A stretch of 64,000 bases of DNA. Origin: Tessaracoccus flavus (GTDB lineage: Bacteria; Actinomycetota; Actinomycetes; Propionibacteriales; Propionibacteriaceae). The DNA lies in assembly GCF_001997295.1 (NCBI RefSeq), contig NZ_CP019605.1:2852001-2916000 (forward strand). The letters run 5' to 3'. Below, in pieces: positions 43,567 to 51,779 of the stretch. Every line of letters starts with the position of its first letter. Within the stretch, counting starts at the first letter, position 1. The position numbers were made by a program, and so were the translations under genes. The notes under the pieces are model-generated. The model was not told where the DNA came from and searched no databases. It saw only the letters and a list, made by a program, of their open reading frames with translations.

Positions 43567-44790
43567 TCAGGCGGCCACCTCCGCGGTCTGCGCCCGCCCG
43601 GCGTCCCGGCGGGATGTCCGCGAGATGAGCCGGTCGACGACGGTGGCGATCGCGCCGTCGCCGGTCACGTTGGTGGCGGTGCCGAACGAGTCGATCGCGA
43701 TGTAGGTGGCGATCATGAGACCGACCTGCGGGTCGGTGAAGCCCAGCATCGACGTCAGCAGGCCCGCCGCCGTCATGATCGCGCCACCGGGCACGCCCGG
43801 CGCGGCCACCATCATGATGCCGAGCATCAGGACGAAACCGATCATGGTCGCTGGGTCGATCGGGATCCCGAACAGCAGCATGACGGCGATGGAGAAGCTG
43901 GTGATCTTCAGCGTCGAGCCGGCCAGATGGATGGTGGCGCAGAGCGGCACGGTGAACGACGCGACGGCCGGCGTGACGCCGAGCTTGATCGCTTGGCGCA
44001 GCGTGACGGGGATCGTCGCCGCCGACGACGACGTGCCAAGCGCGGTCATGTAGGCCGGGAGCATCGTGACGAGCATCCGCAGCGGGTTCTTTCCCGCCAC
44101 GGCACCGGCGACGGAGAACTGCAGCAGCAAAACCACCACGGTGAGGATGAAGACGAACACGATGACGCCGAGAAACGTCGTGATGACGGTGAACACCTGT
44201 CCCGCACGCGTCATGTTGAGGAAGATGCCGAAGATGTAGATCGGCAGCAGCGGGATGATCATCTTGGAGATGACGAGACCGATGATCTCGCGGAACTCGT
44301 CGAAGCCCCTGCGCATGACATCGCCGGGCACCGCGGTGATCCCGATGCCGACGATGAACGCGAGCACGAGCGCGGACATGACCCCGAACAGCGGGGTGAT
44401 CTGCAGCTCGAAGAACGGCGCCAGCAGCGCATCCTCCGGGTTGGTCAGCGACTCAGCAGCCTGCCCGTCCAGCACCCTCGGGAGCACGAGCATCGACGCG
44501 CCGAACGCGATGAGCCCCGCGGTGAGCGTGGACCCGTACGCGATGCCGGCCGTCACCGCGAGCCACTTCCCGGCCCCCCGACCAAGGTCGGCGATCGCGG
44601 GCGCGATGAGACCGACGATGATCAGCGGGATCACGAAGTTGAGGAGTTGCCCGAAGACGTGGTTGAACGTCACGAAGATCCGCACCACGGCGTCCGGTAG
44701 CACCAGCCCGAAGGCGATGCCGAGGAGGATGGCGACGATGATCCGGGGCAGGAGGCCGAACTGAAACTTCGTTGTCGATTGCTCGCTCAT
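43567..44790 (-). CDS. Dicarboxylate/amino acid:cation symporter (DAACS family)
   Basis: The protein has 407 aa with about eight TM segments. The hairpin motif GTSSSAATIPVTL and the TM7-TM8 region of the GltPh/DctA family are clear. It takes up glutamate, aspartate, serine or C4-dicarboxylates with Na+ or H+. TAGCGT ends 6 nt before the ATG, so the mRNA is probably leaderless. Confidence 0.92.
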   Translation of the reverse strand: MSEQSTTKFQFGLLPRIIVAILLGIAFGLVLPDAVVRIFVTFNHVFGQLLNFVIPLIIVGLIAPAIADLGRGAGKWLAVTAGIAYGSTLTAGLIAFGASMLVLPRVLDGQAAESLTNPEDALLAPFFELQITPLFGVMSALVLAFIVGIGITAVPGDVMRRGFDEFREIIGLVISKMIIPLLPIYIFGIFLNMTRAGQVFTVITTFLGVIVFVFILTVVVLLLQFSVAGAVAGKNPLRMLVTMLPAYMTALGTSSSAATIPVTLRQAIKLGVTPAVASFTVPLCATIHLAGSTLKITSFSIAVMLLFGIPIDPATMIGFVLMLGIMMVAAPGVPGGAIMTAAGLLTSMLGFTDPQVGLMIATYIAIDSFGTATNVTGDGAIATVVDRLISRTSRRDAGRAQTAEVAA

Positions 44791-44877
44791 GCGAGAACGC
44801 TAACGGTCGTCCCGACGCTGCAGGCCACCGGCTGCGGTTAAACGCCGGGCGGTTCGTCCAGCGAGCGTGTCAGACGG

Positions 44878-45219
44878 TCAGGACCGCAGCACCTTCTCCA
44901 TCGCTTTACCCTTGGCCAGCTCGTCGACCAGCTTGTCCAAGTAGCGCAGCTTCTGCATGAGCGGATCCTCGATGGCTTCGACCCGCACACCACACACCAC
45001 ACCAGTGATCAGGCGCGCGTTGGGGTTGAGCGTTGCTTCGGCGAAGAAGTCCTCGAATGTGGTGTCGCCGTCGATGTGGCGTTGCAGGGTTGCGTCGTTG
45101 AAGCCGGTCAGCCACCTGATCACCTCGTGCAGCTCCTCTTTCGTGCGGCCCTTCCGCTCCACCTTGGTCACGTAGTGGGGATAGACCGAGCTGAATGGGA
45201 CGCTGAAGATGCGGTGCAT
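44878..45219 (-). CDS. DUF2200 family protein
   Basis: The protein has 113 aa. The start [20 protein letters not shown] and the segment [18 protein letters not shown] are characteristic of DUF2200, a small widespread family of unknown function. It is soluble and mixed alpha/beta. TAGCCT ends 6 nt before the ATG. Confidence 0.88.
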   Translation of the reverse strand: MHRIFSVPFSSVYPHYVTKVERKGRTKEELHEVIRWLTGFNDATLQRHIDGDTTFEDFFAEATLNPNARLITGVVCGVRVEAIEDPLMQKLRYLDKLVDELAKGKAMEKVLRS

Positions 45220-45257
45220 GACCCCAGGCTAGGCGCTACCGGTCGGTGGGGGGCCTC

Positions 45258-46025
45258 TTACCGGCTGAGTTCGCGCGCGACGTCGAGCGCCTGCGTGAGG
45301 TAGCCGCCACCGAAGAGCACCACGTGCACCAGCAACATGTGGAGCTGGTGGAGCGGCACCCGCTCCCGCCACCCATCCGCCAGCGGGCTTACCTCTTCGT
45401 AGCCGGCGATCGTGTCGGCCAGGTGGGGAGAGCCGAACAGCGCCAGCTCGGCGAGGTCCGTTTCGGCGTGGCCGCCGTTGGCGCACGGGTCGATGAGCGT
45501 ACCGACCCTCCCGTCGGCCCAGACCACATTCCCGCTCCACAGGTCGCCATGGATGCGCGCGACCTCACCGCACAGCGCCGGCTGGGGGGAGTCGAACTTC
45601 CCGGTCGCGACGGCGTCGCAGGCTGCGTGCAGCGCCTTCGCTTCGCCTCTGCCCAGACCCTGCGCCATGTCGATGTAGGGCCGCAGCCTGCCCTCTGCGT
45701 AGTACTCCCCGAACGTGCGCCATGTCGGCTCCGCTGCGGCCGGGGTCGGGAGGTTCGCGGTGGCCAGATCGTCCGGGTCGAGCCCGGGCGGCGCCTGCCC
45801 CCACCAGTCCGCCCCTGCGGCGTGGGTGGCGGCCAGGCGTCGGCCGAAGTCCGCGGCCGACTCGTGCGACGGCGTGCCGGGGGTCAGCAGCAGCGTCTCC
45901 AGCCAGGTGTCGCCGACCTCGGCGAGGGTCGCGACGGCCGCTCCCCCGGCGTCGGCCAGCCACAGCAGGCTCGCAGCTTCGGTGGCAATGGCGCGCCGAC
46001 TACCGGTCTTTCGGAAGGTCCTCAT
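45258..46025 (-). CDS. Fructosamine kinase family protein
   Basis: The protein has 255 aa. The catalytic loop HGDLWSGNVVW and the DFG-like LIDPCANGGH are those of fructosamine-3-kinase-like enzymes, which phosphorylate glycated amines as a repair step. It stands 6 bp from the end of the ABC permease gene on the same strand. Confidence 0.88.
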   Translation of the reverse strand: MRTFRKTGSRRAIATEAASLLWLADAGGAAVATLAEVGDTWLETLLLTPGTPSHESAADFGRRLAATHAAGADWWGQAPPGLDPDDLATANLPTPAAAEPTWRTFGEYYAEGRLRPYIDMAQGLGRGEAKALHAACDAVATGKFDSPQPALCGEVARIHGDLWSGNVVWADGRVGTLIDPCANGGHAETDLAELALFGSPHLADTIAGYEEVSPLADGWRERVPLHQLHMLLVHVVLFGGGYLTQALDVARELSR

Positions 46026-46031
46026 GGGACG

Positions 46032-47390
46032 CTATTCGTTGCGGATCGCAGCCAACGGGCTGAGCTTCATCGCGCGCTGCGCTGGCACCATGCCGGCCAG
46101 CATCCCGATCAGCGTGGCGAACGCAACGGCGCCCACCATCAGCCAGATGGGGATCACAGAGAGCTGGGCCTCGCCGCCCATCTCGCCCATCATCGACCCC
46201 AACGTGGCGTTCAATATCGCGGACACCGCCACGGAGAGCAGTAGGCCGGTGATGCCGCCGATGAAGCCGATGGCCGCGGACTCGATGAGGAACATCTTGC
46301 GGATGTCGCCCAATGCAGCGCCCATGACCTTCATGATGCCGATCTCCTTGGTGCGTTCGTAGACGCTCATCATCATCGTGTTGGCGATGCCGATGGCCGC
46401 CACCAACAAGGAGATGAAGCCGATGCCGCCGAACACGGCCTGGACGACCACCGCCTGGCTTTGTGCCTGCCGGATCCACTCGACCTCGGCATTGGCCTGG
46501 ATGCCCTGCTCGCGGAGACTGTTGAGCATGGCTTCCGCTGCCTCCGGGTCCTGCGTCAGCACCCTGAACTCGCTGTAGATGAACTCCTTCCCCAGGGGTT
46601 TCCCGTCCGAGGTCGCAGGCTGGTTGGGCAACGCCTTGCCCGGCAGCGCTTTCTGCATCCACTTGACCATGGCGTCGAGGTCCGCCCACACCATCATCGA
46701 GTTCGGCCCCCACTGGCCCTCGCCGCGGTCGTTCAACAGCTGTCCCGCCACCGGAAGGATGTGCCGCTTCTTGGGCGGCGGCGGCTGCGTCGGGTCCTCG
46801 CCGACGGGGCCGTCATCGCCGGGGATGGGGACGGGACCGTAGTCACCCCAGGTGGTGAGAGTCCCGAAGAGCGTCTGGGTGCGGAAGTCGATCTCCAGCG
46901 GCATGCCGGTCATCGGGTCCCAGAACTGTTCGTGGACCATGTCGCCCAGCAACAACGAGAAGGACCCGGCGTGCGGCAACTCCCCCCAGGCGAGTGTCAG
47001 GTCCATCTCCGGGAACGCCTCGGCGGGCAGGCCCTGGATCTGCATGAACTGCTGGCCGCTGCCGATGCTCATTTCCATGTCCGCGTAGTAGACGGGCCAG
47101 ACGTCCTGCGCCCCGGGCATGGTTTCCAGGTAGGCAAGCATGGCGTCGTTCATCTTCGTGGGCACCCCCTGCATCCCCTGCTCCACGGGGGGCGGGGCGT
47201 ACACCTGTACCTGACGCAGGTTGATGTTCTGGAATTGCGCAGTGAAGCTCGACGACAGGCCGACGCCCAGCGACACCATCACGATCACCGCGGTGGTGCC
47301 GATCAACACGCCGAGAACCGTCAGCGACGTGCGGAACAGGCGCTGCCGGAGGCTGGCGAAGCTCGCCGCGAGAAGATCGGACCAACGCAC
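46032..47390 (-). CDS. ABC transporter permease (MacB/FtsX type)
   Basis: The protein has 452 aa from a GTG at 47390; the start is uncertain because no clear ribosome site is seen. TM1 (SLTVLGVLIGTTAVIVMVSL) is followed by a ~250-residue external MacB-PCD domain, then three TM segments with the FtsX motif SVYERTKEIGIMKVMGA. It works with the ATPase encoded two genes upstream, in mechanotransmission or lipid/peptide export. Confidence 0.9.
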   Translation of the reverse strand: MRWSDLLAASFASLRQRLFRTSLTVLGVLIGTTAVIVMVSLGVGLSSSFTAQFQNINLRQVQVYAPPPVEQGMQGVPTKMNDAMLAYLETMPGAQDVWPVYYADMEMSIGSGQQFMQIQGLPAEAFPEMDLTLAWGELPHAGSFSLLLGDMVHEQFWDPMTGMPLEIDFRTQTLFGTLTTWGDYGPVPIPGDDGPVGEDPTQPPPPKKRHILPVAGQLLNDRGEGQWGPNSMMVWADLDAMVKWMQKALPGKALPNQPATSDGKPLGKEFIYSEFRVLTQDPEAAEAMLNSLREQGIQANAEVEWIRQAQSQAVVVQAVFGGIGFISLLVAAIGIANTMMMSVYERTKEIGIMKVMGAALGDIRKMFLIESAAIGFIGGITGLLLSVAVSAILNATLGSMMGEMGGEAQLSVIPIWLMVGAVAFATLIGMLAGMVPAQRAMKLSPLAAIRNE

Positions 47391-47397
47391 GACGAAC

Positions 47398-48492
47398 TCA
47401 GCGGACGTCTGGGCCGATGAGCGGTTCCCCGAGCGCGGCAAGGGACTCCATGTCCTCGGCCTCACGCCGCTTCCGGCGACGTCCACGGGCCACGAGCGCG
47501 ATGATCAGGAGCAGCGCCAACAGCCCGGCTGCGACCAATACGGGCACCAGGGGGAATGCGGCCTCTTCCACCGGTTCTTCCCATCCCCCAGGCTCTTCTA
47601 TGGGCATGGGCTCCATGACGGCGACCTCGACGACCTTGTCCATCGTGCTGACCTTGCCGTCGACATCCTCGTAGGAGACGACGATCGTGACCGGTCCGAC
47701 CGCCTCTTCCGCCGCCATGACCGTCATGTCGACCGCGCCCGACGTACCCGGCTCGATGGTGCCGACGAACACCTCGGGCGCGGTGACGGCTTGCCCCTCC
47801 GCCACGGTGGCCTTGGCGTTGTACAGCTTCGTCTTGCCTTGATTGAAGATGTTGAATGTCAGCGACGCCTCCTGGCCCAGCGTGAGTTGCGGGGGCGACA
47901 GCTGAGGCACCGATGAATCCGCCCGGATGCTCTGCTTGACGGGAATCGAGACCGTCTCCTGCGTGGAATAGGCGTTAGCCAGGGTGTCCTCATACTCGAC
48001 GCTGATCACCATCTGATACGGCCGCTCCTCCAGCGAGGGGAGCGAATGGAAGTTCATGGTCCCGAGCTCCACATCGTCCGCGCTGATCCGGCGCAGGAAC
48101 ATGGACGACGACCCGTTGGCGGGCAGGAAGGCGTTGTCCGCGGACGCAAGCGTGATCTTCATGTTCTGCACCCGGGTGCGCGTCGACGTGTTGCGCAGGG
48201 TGAAGGTGACTTGAAAGTCCTGGCCGGCCTGCACCACCTCAGGGTTGGTGGTGAAGCCGGCGAGGATCACCCGCGGGGTGGAGATGCCGGGAATGGCGGG
48301 TGAACCGCCCCCTCCGCCCGGATCCGGCACCACTACGCCGCCTCCGTTGCTTGTGCCTCCGCTGCCTACTGTTCCCCCGCCATTGCCTCCGCTCCCCTCG
48401 TCGGCGGGGTCCCCCGCAGCGCTGCTGAGTGGGACGAGGCTGAGGCTTAGGACCATCGTAACGACGAGCATGAGCCGGTGGATCATCTTCAT
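47398..48492 (-). CDS. COG1361-type exported protein of the ABC operon
   Basis: The protein has 364 aa from the ATG at 48492, overlapping the ATPase stop by 4 nt. It has a signal peptide, a Gly-rich linker (residues ~30-65), two or three immunoglobulin-like CARDB/NPCBM-style beta domains, one C-terminal TM segment and an RGRRRKRR anchor tail. Such proteins accompany MacB-type permeases in Gram-positive bacteria, perhaps as an external adaptor. The specific job is unknown. Confidence 0.82.
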   Translation of the reverse strand: MKMIHRLMLVVTMVLSLSLVPLSSAAGDPADEGSGGNGGGTVGSGGTSNGGGVVVPDPGGGGGSPAIPGISTPRVILAGFTTNPEVVQAGQDFQVTFTLRNTSTRTRVQNMKITLASADNAFLPANGSSSMFLRRISADDVELGTMNFHSLPSLEERPYQMVISVEYEDTLANAYSTQETVSIPVKQSIRADSSVPQLSPPQLTLGQEASLTFNIFNQGKTKLYNAKATVAEGQAVTAPEVFVGTIEPGTSGAVDMTVMAAEEAVGPVTIVVSYEDVDGKVSTMDKVVEVAVMEPMPIEEPGGWEEPVEEAAFPLVPVLVAAGLLALLLIIALVARGRRRKRREAEDMESLAALGEPLIGPDVR

Positions 48493-49261
48493 GGCGTGAC
48501 CTTCTGGTTCGTGACGAACGACGCCGTCTGGGCGTGCTCCGTCTGGGTGATGTCGGTGATGCGGCCGTCGCCGATGCTGACGATGGTGTCGGCGAAGGAG
48601 GCGAGGTGGTGGTCGTGGGTGACCATGATCCACGTCGTCTGGAAGCGCCGGATGACTGCTCGGAAAAGGTTGAGGGTTTCCTCGGACGTTCGGGAATCCA
48701 GATTCCCGGTTGGCTCGTCGGCGAACACCAGCGTGGGCTGGACGGCCAGCGCCCGGGCGATGCCCACGCGCTGCTGCTGACCGCCGGATAGTTGACCGGG
48801 CTTGTGGTGCATATGTTTGGCGAGGCCGAGTTGAGCGAGCACGGCGCGGGCGCGGGCCTGGCGCGCGTGCTTGGCCACCCCCCGGAAGCTCAGCGGCAGC
48901 GCCACGTTGTCCAGCGCCGTGAGCTGGGGAAGCAGGTTGAAGGACTGAAAAATGAAACCCACCTGCTCGCGCCGGTAGGTGACCAGCTCGGACTGGGTGA
49001 ACCTGTGCAGCGGCTGGCCGGCCACAAAGACCTCGCCAGCGGTCGGCTTCTCGAGGCCGCCGAGCATGTTCAGCAGGGTCGACTTCCCGGACCCCGACGT
49101 GCCGACGACGGCGGTGAAGCTACCCGAGGAATCGTGAGGTTGACCCGGTTGAGGGCGACGACGCGGGAGTCGCCTACACGGAAGATCTTGCTGAGGTCCC
49201 GGGTCTGCACGAGGGGCTCGCCCACCTCCGGCAGCGGGGGCCGCTTGACTCTGGGGGGCAT
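48489..49261 (-). pseudogene. ABC transporter ATPase (LolD/MacB type), 1-nt frameshift before Walker A
   Basis: Start at ATG 49261, with AGGAGG upstream. The first frame reads QTRDLSKIFRVGDSRVVALN through to NLTIP; the second frame continues GSFTAVVGTSGSGKSTLLNM with normal Walker A, LSGGQQQRV and DEPTGNLD. Joining them needs one more base in the CCC run at 49123-49125 (GGG on the coding strand where GGGG would restore the frame). Without it the product ends ~20 codons later, at 49070. This is a sequencing error in a homopolymer, a real inactivation, or a slippage site; the downstream genes look intact. Confidence 0.85.
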
Positions 49262-49374
49262 CATCACCTCCTAGTGACTCGCGCCACCACTGTGCGGCGA
49301 CCGAGTACACGATAGACCTGAGCCGGGCCAAGTCCGCGCAACTGTGCACGTCAGGGTGGCGGGTCCGACCCCGG

Positions 49375-49762
49375 ATCGGTCCCTGAGCAGTGACGAGCGC
49401 TCTGCGTGAGGAACGTCCGCCGAAGGGTGGTCCCTGGTCAGGGCCAGCGAGCGCAGCGAGCAGCCCGTCCGTCGAAGGGTAACTACCTCGTCCTCCACCG
49501 CCGCCCCCGACCACAGGGCGGCGACCACACACACGGCCGTAACCCTTCGACAAGCTCAGGGAACTGGATTGGTCCCTGAGCAGTGACGAGCGCTCTGCGC
49601 GAGGAACGTCCGTCGAAGGGTGACGACCTCGCTACCTACCGCCGCCCCCGACCACATGGGCGGCGACCACACACACGGCCGTAACCCTTCGACAAGCTCA
49701 GGGACCAGGGGCGACAAGCTCAGGGAACTGGATTGGTCCCTGAGCAGCTCGCGAGGAACGAG
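49375..49762. repeat. Compound hairpin repeats, about three units
   Basis: Partial and full units of the CCCTGAGC...CCCTTCGACAAGCTCAGGG family are joined by short GACAAGCTCAGGGA copies. The last unit is interrupted at 49768 by the 1.8-kb element; its second half resumes at 51563. The space between the ATPase start and 49375 shows nothing. Confidence 0.82.
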
Positions 49763-49767
49763 CGAGC
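49763..49767. repeat. Left target-site duplication (CGAGC)
   Basis: CGAGC here and at 51563-51567 flank the 1.8-kb element. The uninterrupted hairpin unit elsewhere (near 27030 and 10265) reads GAACGAGCGAGCGTCCGTCG with a single CGAGC at this point, so one copy arose on insertion. Confidence 0.75.
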
Positions 49768-49783
49768 TGTCGAGATGCGCTCT

Positions 49784-49825
49784 ACTTTGTATAAACGGGC
49801 CTCTATATAATATAGATCACAAAGT
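49784..49825. promoter_or_regulatory. Nested palindromes at the left end of the element
   Basis: ACTTTGT (49784-49790) and ACAAAGT (49819-49825) are inverse to each other and enclose the AT-rich palindrome CTATATAATATAG (49803-49815). This may be the WhiB-like promoter/operator, a transposase site, or a resolvase-type site. Confidence 0.45.
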
Positions 49826-49886
49826 TGGGGGCATCGTCCGTTGTCAGCGACACTTTGGGCATGGTTTCTCATCGAGAGTTCAGTAC

Positions 49887-50258
49887 ATGAGTCCGCGACG
49901 GAGGCTCCGGGCCAATCGTGAACGGTGGCGTGCGCAGCAAGTCATGCGTGACTATCGACGACGCACGGCCGCTGACCTTGCCGGAGTCTTGGCCTTGTTC
50001 GGCCACTGTGCAGTCCCTGGCAATGCTTGGACAGCGGCAGAGGTGGCCCACCGTTTTGCGCGGGATGGGGCTGAGGCTGCTAGCGCGGCGGAGCCGGCCA
50101 TGCGTTTGTGCTCGGGTTGCCCGGTGATCGAGGAATGTCGGCAGTGGGCGTCAATCGACCGTTACACGGGTTTGGCCGCGGGTAGTTCGTGGGTGCGCGG
50201 ATCCGAGTATGACGCGGCGACGACCATCAACAATTCGCGGTCGCGAGTCTCCGCTTGA
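49887..50258 (+). CDS. WhiB-like regulator (divergent) carried on the element
   Basis: The protein has 123 aa from the ATG at 49887. It has CSGCPVIEEC (the CxxCx5C of WhiB) and an earlier Cys at HCAVPG, giving four Cys for a [4Fe-4S] cluster, followed by TGLAAGSSWVRG in place of the usual G(V/I)WGG turn. The N-terminal ~35 residues are very basic. It is thus a diverged WhiB-family protein, possibly a cargo regulator. The start is not certain as the ribosome site is weak. Confidence 0.72.
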   Translation: MSPRRRLRANRERWRAQQVMRDYRRRTAADLAGVLALFGHCAVPGNAWTAAEVAHRFARDGAEAASAAEPAMRLCSGCPVIEECRQWASIDRYTGLAAGSSWVRGSEYDAATTINNSRSRVSA

Positions 50259-50455
50259 TCCACTGTCTGGCGGCCAGTGCGTCTGCTGCGTCGATCATCT
50301 CTCGGCTTTGGAGACTGGACCGAAGCGCGTTCCAGAGTTCGCGGATGCCCATGGCTCTGCACCATGTGGCACGCAGGACTGGCTGCAGGTAGGTGTCGCG
50401 GTCTGAACCGAGAGGGGTGCGCCCGGTCGGGGCCGTTTGGATCGCTGCCGCTACG
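50259..50455. other. Gap between WhiB-like and CadD genes
   Basis: The only frame worth noting is on the minus strand, 50352 to 50227: a 41-residue peptide starting MGIRELWNALRSSLQ and ending KRRLATANC, amphipathic and helical in look. It overlaps the 3' end of the WhiB-like gene in antisense and has no good ribosome site, so I do not call it a gene. Confidence 0.3.
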
Positions 50456-51058
50456 TCAGAGTCCGAAGGCTCCGCCGCTGACGAGGATCACGATGCCGAG
50501 GCCGATGAGAACGATGGGGAAGAGGATGTGCTCCCAGCGTTCGAGCACTTCGGCGATCGGGGGGCGGGTGGCGACGAACTTTGCCAGGGCCACCAGGACC
50601 GCGACGAGCGCGAGGAAGACGATGCAGTAGGCGACTACTGCGAGAGGTTCCACGCTGAGGAAGACAGGGGTGTAGACGCCGATGTTGTCGCCGCCGTTGG
50701 CAAGGGTGACGCCTGCGACTGTCCACACGCCGACCTTCTTGCCGGCAACCTTGGCCTCGTCGTCATCGTCGTCATCGTCTCCGCGCCAGGCCTGCCACGC
50801 GGCCCAGAGGCCGAGGCCCAGAGGGATGAGACCGAAGTACGGGATGGCTGCCGAGGGCAGGAATGCTCCGGCACCGATGGTCACCAGGACCGCGGCACCG
50901 AGGATGCCGGCGAATCCGAGGTACTGGCCGGCCAGAATGCGGGCGGTAGTGCCGCGCTGGCCTGCCCCTCGCGCGAAGAAGAGGGAGAGCACGATGATGT
51001 CGTCGATGTTGGTTGCTGCGAACAGGCCCATCGCCTGCAAGACCGAGGTGAGGATCAT
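50456..51058 (-). CDS. cadD: Cadmium resistance transporter (CadD family)
   Basis: The protein has 200 aa from the ATG at 51058, which overlaps the CmtR-like stop by 4 nt. Five or six TM segments include the conserved FAATNIDDIIVLSLFF and NGGDNIGVYTPVF, both with membrane Asp residues typical of CadD. A His/Asp-type acidic loop (DDDDDDDEAK) lies between TM segments. It exports Cd2+ and is under the metal sensor encoded just upstream. Confidence 0.9.
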   Translation of the reverse strand: MILTSVLQAMGLFAATNIDDIIVLSLFFARGAGQRGTTARILAGQYLGFAGILGAAVLVTIGAGAFLPSAAIPYFGLIPLGLGLWAAWQAWRGDDDDDDDEAKVAGKKVGVWTVAGVTLANGGDNIGVYTPVFLSVEPLAVVAYCIVFLALVAVLVALAKFVATRPPIAEVLERWEHILFPIVLIGLGIVILVSGGAFGL

Positions 51059-51414
51059 GCGCCCTCCCCAGCTGCGTCGCATCCGGGAAGCGAGCAGGCG
51101 GGATCGATGCACGGGGCGTCTTCGTCCACTGCCAGGGTGGCATCGACCAGTGCCGTCAGCGCCTGCGCCAGGTGCGAATCGGCGATCTCATATCGTGTCC
51201 GACGACCCTCGGGCTCGGAGACGACGATCCCGCAATCGCGCAGGCATGCCAGGTGGTTGGACACGTTCGGGCGTGTGAGGTCCAGATCTCGGGCCAGTTC
51301 CGCCGGGTAAGCGGGATGGTCGAGCAGGGTCAAGATGATCCGGGATCGAGTGGGGTCGGCCAGTGCACGACCCAGGCGGTTCATCACGTCGAGACGCGAA
51401 GCAATAGTCAGCAT
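51055..51414 (-). CDS. cmtR: ArsR-family Cd/Pb sensor repressor (CmtR-like)
   Basis: The protein has 119 aa from the ATG at 51414, preceded at 7 nt by a TATAGT -10 (leaderless). The winged HTH has LACLRDCG, the C-x3-C pair in the recognition helix that binds Cd2+/Pb2+ in CmtR, and a Cys-rich tail (CIDPACSLPGC) giving the third ligand. It represses itself and cadD until metal binds. TTCAGT direct repeats flank the -10 and may be the operator. Confidence 0.88.
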   Translation of the reverse strand: MLTIASRLDVMNRLGRALADPTRSRIILTLLDHPAYPAELARDLDLTRPNVSNHLACLRDCGIVVSEPEGRRTRYEIADSHLAQALTALVDATLAVDEDAPCIDPACSLPGCDAAGEGA

Positions 51415-51562
51415 GGACTGAACTATACAGCGCGCACTGAACACTCGGTCACAGGCGTCAGCCGCTGAGGGCGGCCGCCCTACTTTGTACGAATCGCGGG
51501 CCAGCACCCCGATTCACAAACTGGTACGCGGGAAGTCGTACAAACTGCAGTGCATCTCGACA

Positions 51563-51567
51563 CGAGC
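51563..51567. repeat. Right target-site duplication (CGAGC)
   Basis: Pairs with 49763-49767. The host hairpin repeat resumes directly after it with GTCCGTCGAAGGG. Confidence 0.75.
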
Positions 51568-51779
51568 GTCCGTCGAAGGGTAACGACCTCGCCACCTACC
51601 GCCGCCCCCGACCACAAGGGCGGCGACCACACACACGGCCGTAACCCTTCGACAAGCTCAGGGAACACGGAACGACAAGCTCAGGGAACACGGAAGGACA
51701 AGCTCAGGGACCAGGGGCGACAAGCTCAGGGAACACGGAAGGACAAGCTCAGGGAACACGGAAGGACAAGCTCAGGGAG
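51568..51779. repeat. Rest of the interrupted hairpin unit plus 22-23-bp tandem repeats
   Basis: The right half of the hairpin unit split by the element runs to about 51664. Then come six tandem copies of GACAAGCTCAGGGAACACGG with GAAG/AAC linkers. The array runs into the 3' end of the sirtuin gene and may have shaped its last codons. Confidence 0.82.

Larger units (their letters stand above)
49768..51562. mobile_element. 1.8-kb non-autonomous transposon-like element with WhiB-like and cadmium genes
   Basis: The left end TGTCGAGATGCGCT and the reverse complement of the right end TGTCGAGATGCACT are near-identical, and similarity goes on to about 24 bp (TTTGTA shared). A perfect 5-bp duplication flanks it, and the empty site is known from other copies of the host repeat. 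Extra ACTTTGTA / ACAAAGT words near both ends look like transposase-binding repeats. TG...CA ends, 5-bp duplications and subterminal repeats are shared by Tn5053/Tn7/Mu-like and IS21-like DDE transposons. It encodes no transposase, so it must move in trans or be a relic. Confidence 0.78.

Noticed and set aside
49620..49886. Longer N-terminal extension of the WhiB-like frame reaching into the hairpin repeat
   Set aside because: The extra residues are repeat-derived and cross the left end of the mobile element; the ATG at 49887 gives a WhiB-sized protein.
50162..50365. 67-aa minus-strand frame opposite the WhiB-like gene
   Set aside because: No family motif, no ribosome site, and largely antisense to the WhiB-like coding region.
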